Positions 6,815-8,302 of a DNA stretch of 8,302 bases are shown piece after piece (positions within the stretch are counted from its first letter, which is position 1; the number at the start of each line of letters is the position of its first letter). The DNA is taken from contig CAKSXP010000075.1 of NCBI GenBank assembly GCA_934515035.1, positions 1 to 8,302 on the forward strand, in the 5' to 3' direction. This DNA comes from an uncultured Oscillospiraceae bacterium (GTDB lineage: Bacteria; Bacillota; Clostridia; Oscillospirales; Oscillospiraceae). Under the pieces are notes generated by a model. That model saw only the letters and a program-made list of their open reading frames with translations, did no database searches and was not told the origin of the DNA. The position numbers were made by a program, and so were the translations under genes.

Positions 6815-6843
6815 ATTTTACAATATCTTAATATTAAAGTAAA
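6815..6843 (-). promoter_or_regulatory. Possible promoter of the Na/Pi transporter gene
   Basis: On the minus strand, TTTACT (6843-6838, 4 of 6 to the -35 consensus) is followed after 17 nt by TAAAAT (6820-6815, 5 of 6 to the -10 consensus). It would give a leader of about 110 nt. The region is AT-rich, so chance matches are likely. I see no convincing PHO box. Confidence 0.35.
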
Positions 6844-6971
6844 AAAGTTAAGTCTAAAACGGGGCGAATGTTAAATCTATGTAAAGTGGGGCGGGTGGCT
6901 AAAGTGATTGTATATTATTACTAAAAACTGATGATGAGAACTATACAAAAAGAGGGAAATATTAATAAATA

Positions 6972-7000
6972 TTGACTGTTTTTAGAATATAGTATAAACT
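6972..7000 (+). promoter_or_regulatory. Possible promoter of the secreted-protein gene
   Basis: TTGACT (6972-6977, 5 of 6 to the -35 consensus) is followed by TATAAA (6993-6998, 5 of 6) at a short 15-nt spacing, or by TAAACT (6995-7000, 4 of 6) at the usual 17 nt. The transcript would start near 7005-7007, at the edge of the palindrome at 7008-7019, with a leader of about 95 nt. Confidence 0.45.
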
Positions 7001-7007
7001 GTTATCA

Positions 7008-7019
7008 AATACCGGTATT
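7008..7019. repeat. 12-bp perfect palindrome, operator-like
   Basis: AATACCGGTATT is a perfect palindrome just downstream of the candidate -10 and around the expected transcription start of the secreted-protein gene. A repressor bound there would block initiation. No regulator gene lies next to it in this window, so the binding protein, if any, is unknown. Confidence 0.35.
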
Positions 7020-7088
7020 GATTATCCATTTTTCTCGCGCTTCATTGTACAAGGTAAGAAGATTACAGGATTTGACGATTGTTAAAAG

Positions 7089-7094
7089 AGGAGG
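7089..7094 (+). promoter_or_regulatory. Ribosome binding site of the secreted-protein gene
   Basis: A perfect AGGAGG lies 6 nt before the ATG at 7101. Together with the signal peptide that follows immediately, it fixes the start and supports real translation of this otherwise unrecognised frame. Confidence 0.85.
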
Positions 7095-7100
7095 AACGTC

Positions 7101-8087
7101 ATGAAAAAAAGCAGAGTAATTGCGTTTGTTCTTATGATGACACTTATGTTTACAGTAACAGCACCAATGGCGTCGGGAAATTACGACTCTTACAAAGTAA
7201 AGGTATTAAGTGAGGTTATAGATACTGATAATTCAACAGGAAAAACTGTTGTTATGCTAGGAGATAGCGTATTTTATGTATATGCAACGCCTGAGTTGGC
7301 ATATGTAGCTCAAATTACATCAGATGGAAGGATTCAATTTTCATACGTTAAAGAATCAAATAGAGTTGTTGAGAGTGAAATATACTCAATTGACAGTATT
7401 TACAATACTTTCGGAGCCATAAAAACAAGTGAAAACAGTTTGTATGATATTGTTAATGGACTGATTATTAATAATATTGAGTCTTTTACAAAGGTTAGAT
7501 ATCATGCTATAACAACTTCGACAGTTCCAAATGGTACGGTTGATATAAATGGTTCTTCAACACTTAGTGCAGAAATAACTGATGCTTTCGGAAGTAATTA
7601 TGTTAATACTGTAGTTGGCTATACTACAAAGAAGCATAATAATAATAGCTACACAGTATACTGTAAGGAGAGTCAAACCACAAGTACTGGGTCAATAGAT
7701 TCCAGTTGGTTCGCGTCACAAACAGCGCTATCTGCGGTCGCATCTTGGATACTATCAGGAAATTGGACTTGGGTAGGTGTAGCTGCTACTGTTGTAACAG
7801 AAGTAGTAAGTACCGTTGTATTAAATGGCATAACTTATACAAAGAATAGCTTTACGGCAGAAAGAGTGAATATTACAAGGGCTCGCACTAGAATAGTGAC
7901 GGTGCAGGGAAATTCAAATACACAGTATTGGGCTGGATGGACACAGAAACTTCGCTTTTTTAAAGGTGATTTGGGATGGACGCATGATTACGGGTATTAT
8001 TACGATGTGAAGCATACCGATTATGATGATATATCCGGCCTTTTGGATAAAGGGTTTAATGCGTATGTCACAAACAATAACCTTTAA
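7101..8087 (+). CDS. Secreted protein of unknown function with internal hydrophobic segment
   Basis: A 328-residue protein I do not recognise. Residues 1-25 form a classic signal peptide: MKKSR, then a hydrophobic core (VIAFVLMMTLMFTV), then a small-residue cleavage region near APMASG. No lipobox is present, so release or wall association is expected. The mature part is rich in Ser, Thr, Asn and Tyr, probably beta-rich, with one Cys (188). Residues about 207-243 are strongly hydrophobic with Gly and Trp (SWILSGNWTWVGVAATVV) and could be a membrane-inserting hairpin. The C-terminal third is aromatic-rich (YWAGW, GWTHDYGYYYD). The start has AGGAGG 6 nt upstream. The gene is far more AT-rich than the genes to its left, with many AAT, ATA and AGA codons, consistent with recent transfer. 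A small membrane-protein gene follows 21 nt later. A secreted pore-forming or bacteriocin-like protein (for example of the geobacillin-26 type) is a speculative possibility; a surface protein is equally open. Confidence 0.88.
   Translation: MKKSRVIAFVLMMTLMFTVTAPMASGNYDSYKVKVLSEVIDTDNSTGKTVVMLGDSVFYVYATPELAYVAQITSDGRIQFSYVKESNRVVESEIYSIDSIYNTFGAIKTSENSLYDIVNGLIINNIESFTKVRYHAITTSTVPNGTVDINGSSTLSAEITDAFGSNYVNTVVGYTTKKHNNNSYTVYCKESQTTSTGSIDSSWFASQTALSAVASWILSGNWTWVGVAATVVTEVVSTVVLNGITYTKNSFTAERVNITRARTRIVTVQGNSNTQYWAGWTQKLRFFKGDLGWTHDYGYYYDVKHTDYDDISGLLDKGFNAYVTNNNL
7713..7829 (+). other. Hydrophobic Gly/Trp segment within the secreted protein
   Basis: This stretch encodes residues about 205-243, roughly 35 mostly apolar residues broken by SGNW near the middle. 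That fits two short membrane-inserting helices or a hairpin rather than a single anchor, because about 85 polar residues follow. Such an internal segment in an otherwise hydrophilic exported protein is what pore-forming or membrane-active proteins show, but a buried core helix pair would look similar. Confidence 0.5.
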
Positions 8088-8108
8088 GATCATGTTTCGG
8101 GAGCTGCA

Positions 8109-8302
8109 ATGAAAATAGAGTTTTGGCTGTGTATTATAATAATTGCGGTCGGCTTAGTATACTCAAGCATCCGCAACCGCAAGAAGGGCAATAGCGGCTG
8201 GGAAGAAATAGAGCTTGAAAGCGTCATTTTCCGCAGTCTTGCGATAGCTTTGGCTGATACGATCTACACAGTTTTGTTCAACAGATTTCCATATACCTCG
8301 AC
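8109..8302 (+). CDS. Start of a small membrane protein gene, cut by window edge
   Basis: An open frame of 64 codons runs from the ATG at 8109 off the right edge. GGGAG at 8099-8103 lies 5 nt upstream, an acceptable ribosome binding site. Residues about 5-20 form a single hydrophobic helix (FWLCIIIIAVGLVYSS) followed by a basic stretch (IRNRKKG), predicting a membrane anchor with the remainder in the cytoplasm by the positive-inside rule. A second moderately hydrophobic region begins near residue 42 (FRSLAIALADTIYTVLF). It starts 21 nt after the secreted-protein gene with no terminator between, so the two are probably co-transcribed. Its base composition is less AT-rich than that gene. No family recognised; an immunity or partner role is a guess from position only. 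Confidence 0.65.
   Translation, partial: MKIEFWLCIIIIAVGLVYSSIRNRKKGNSGWEEIELESVIFRSLAIALADTIYTVLFNRFPYTS

Larger units (their letters stand above)
6700..7100. other. AT-rich divergent intergenic region of about 400 bp
   Basis: No coding frame or RNA gene is supported here. The part next to the transporter (6700-6800) is GC-rich and would be its mRNA leader; from about 6810 the sequence becomes AT-rich and stays so through the next gene. It holds a candidate promoter in each direction, a 12-bp palindrome at 7008-7019 and a good ribosome binding site at 7089-7094. The change in composition begins inside this gap, so it may contain one edge of an acquired segment, but I see no att site, insertion-sequence end or tRNA. 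Confidence 0.6.

Noticed and set aside
6755..6865. Inverted repeat GCCCCGT (6755-6761) with ACGGGGC (6859-6865) as a mobile-element end or long stem
   Set aside because: Only 7 bp match across a gap of almost 100 nt, which can easily occur by chance, and no transposase or target-site duplication is present.
1..8302. CRISPR array, tRNA, rRNA or insertion sequence
   Set aside because: No regularly spaced direct repeats, cloverleaf-like sequences, rRNA segments or transposase-like frames were seen on either strand.

Overview
The window looks like chromosomal DNA from an anaerobic, low-GC-lineage firmicute, probably one of the moderately GC-rich Clostridia (Oscillospiraceae-like). The basis is strong AGGAGG-type ribosome binding sites, sigma-A-like promoters, tightly packed operons, a TetR-controlled ABC-2 exporter and a Na/Pi symporter fused to a PhoU domain. 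Lineage is an inference. Most of the window is roughly 50-60% GC by eye, but about 6.8-8.1 kb is clearly AT-rich (near 35% GC in a sampled line).

Layout. On the minus strand, reading from about 4133 down to 1, a four-gene operon encodes ABC ATPase A (4133-3201), ABC ATPase B (3204-2290), a large ABC-2 type permease (2300-483) and an incomplete TerB-like protein (442 to the window edge). The first three genes overlap by 4 and 11 nt, which suggests translational coupling. A TetR-family regulator (4281-4883, plus strand) is transcribed divergently from this operon. The 147-bp gap between them holds a consensus promoter (TTGACA, 17 bp, TATAAT) for the regulator, a weaker overlapping promoter for the exporter, and several inverted or direct repeats that could be TetR operators. 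The simplest reading is a self-regulated exporter in which two paralogous ATPases energise one permease with a large extracytoplasmic domain. Its substrate is unknown.

The tetR gene converges with a Na/Pi cotransporter-PhoU fusion gene (6699-4951, minus). The two genes share one near-perfect 20-bp hairpin flanked by A and T tracts (4895-4941), a bidirectional terminator.

Upstream of the transporter gene lies a roughly 400-bp AT-rich intergenic region with candidate divergent promoters and a 12-bp perfect palindrome. It leads into an AT-rich plus-strand gene (7101-8087) for a secreted 328-residue protein that I do not recognise, carrying a Gly/Trp-containing hydrophobic stretch near residues 207-243. 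The start of a small membrane-protein gene (8109 to the edge) follows 21 nt later. This secreted-protein/membrane-protein pair in foreign-looking DNA is the least explained part of the window. A secreted toxin or bacteriocin with an immunity protein is one testable idea, not a conclusion.
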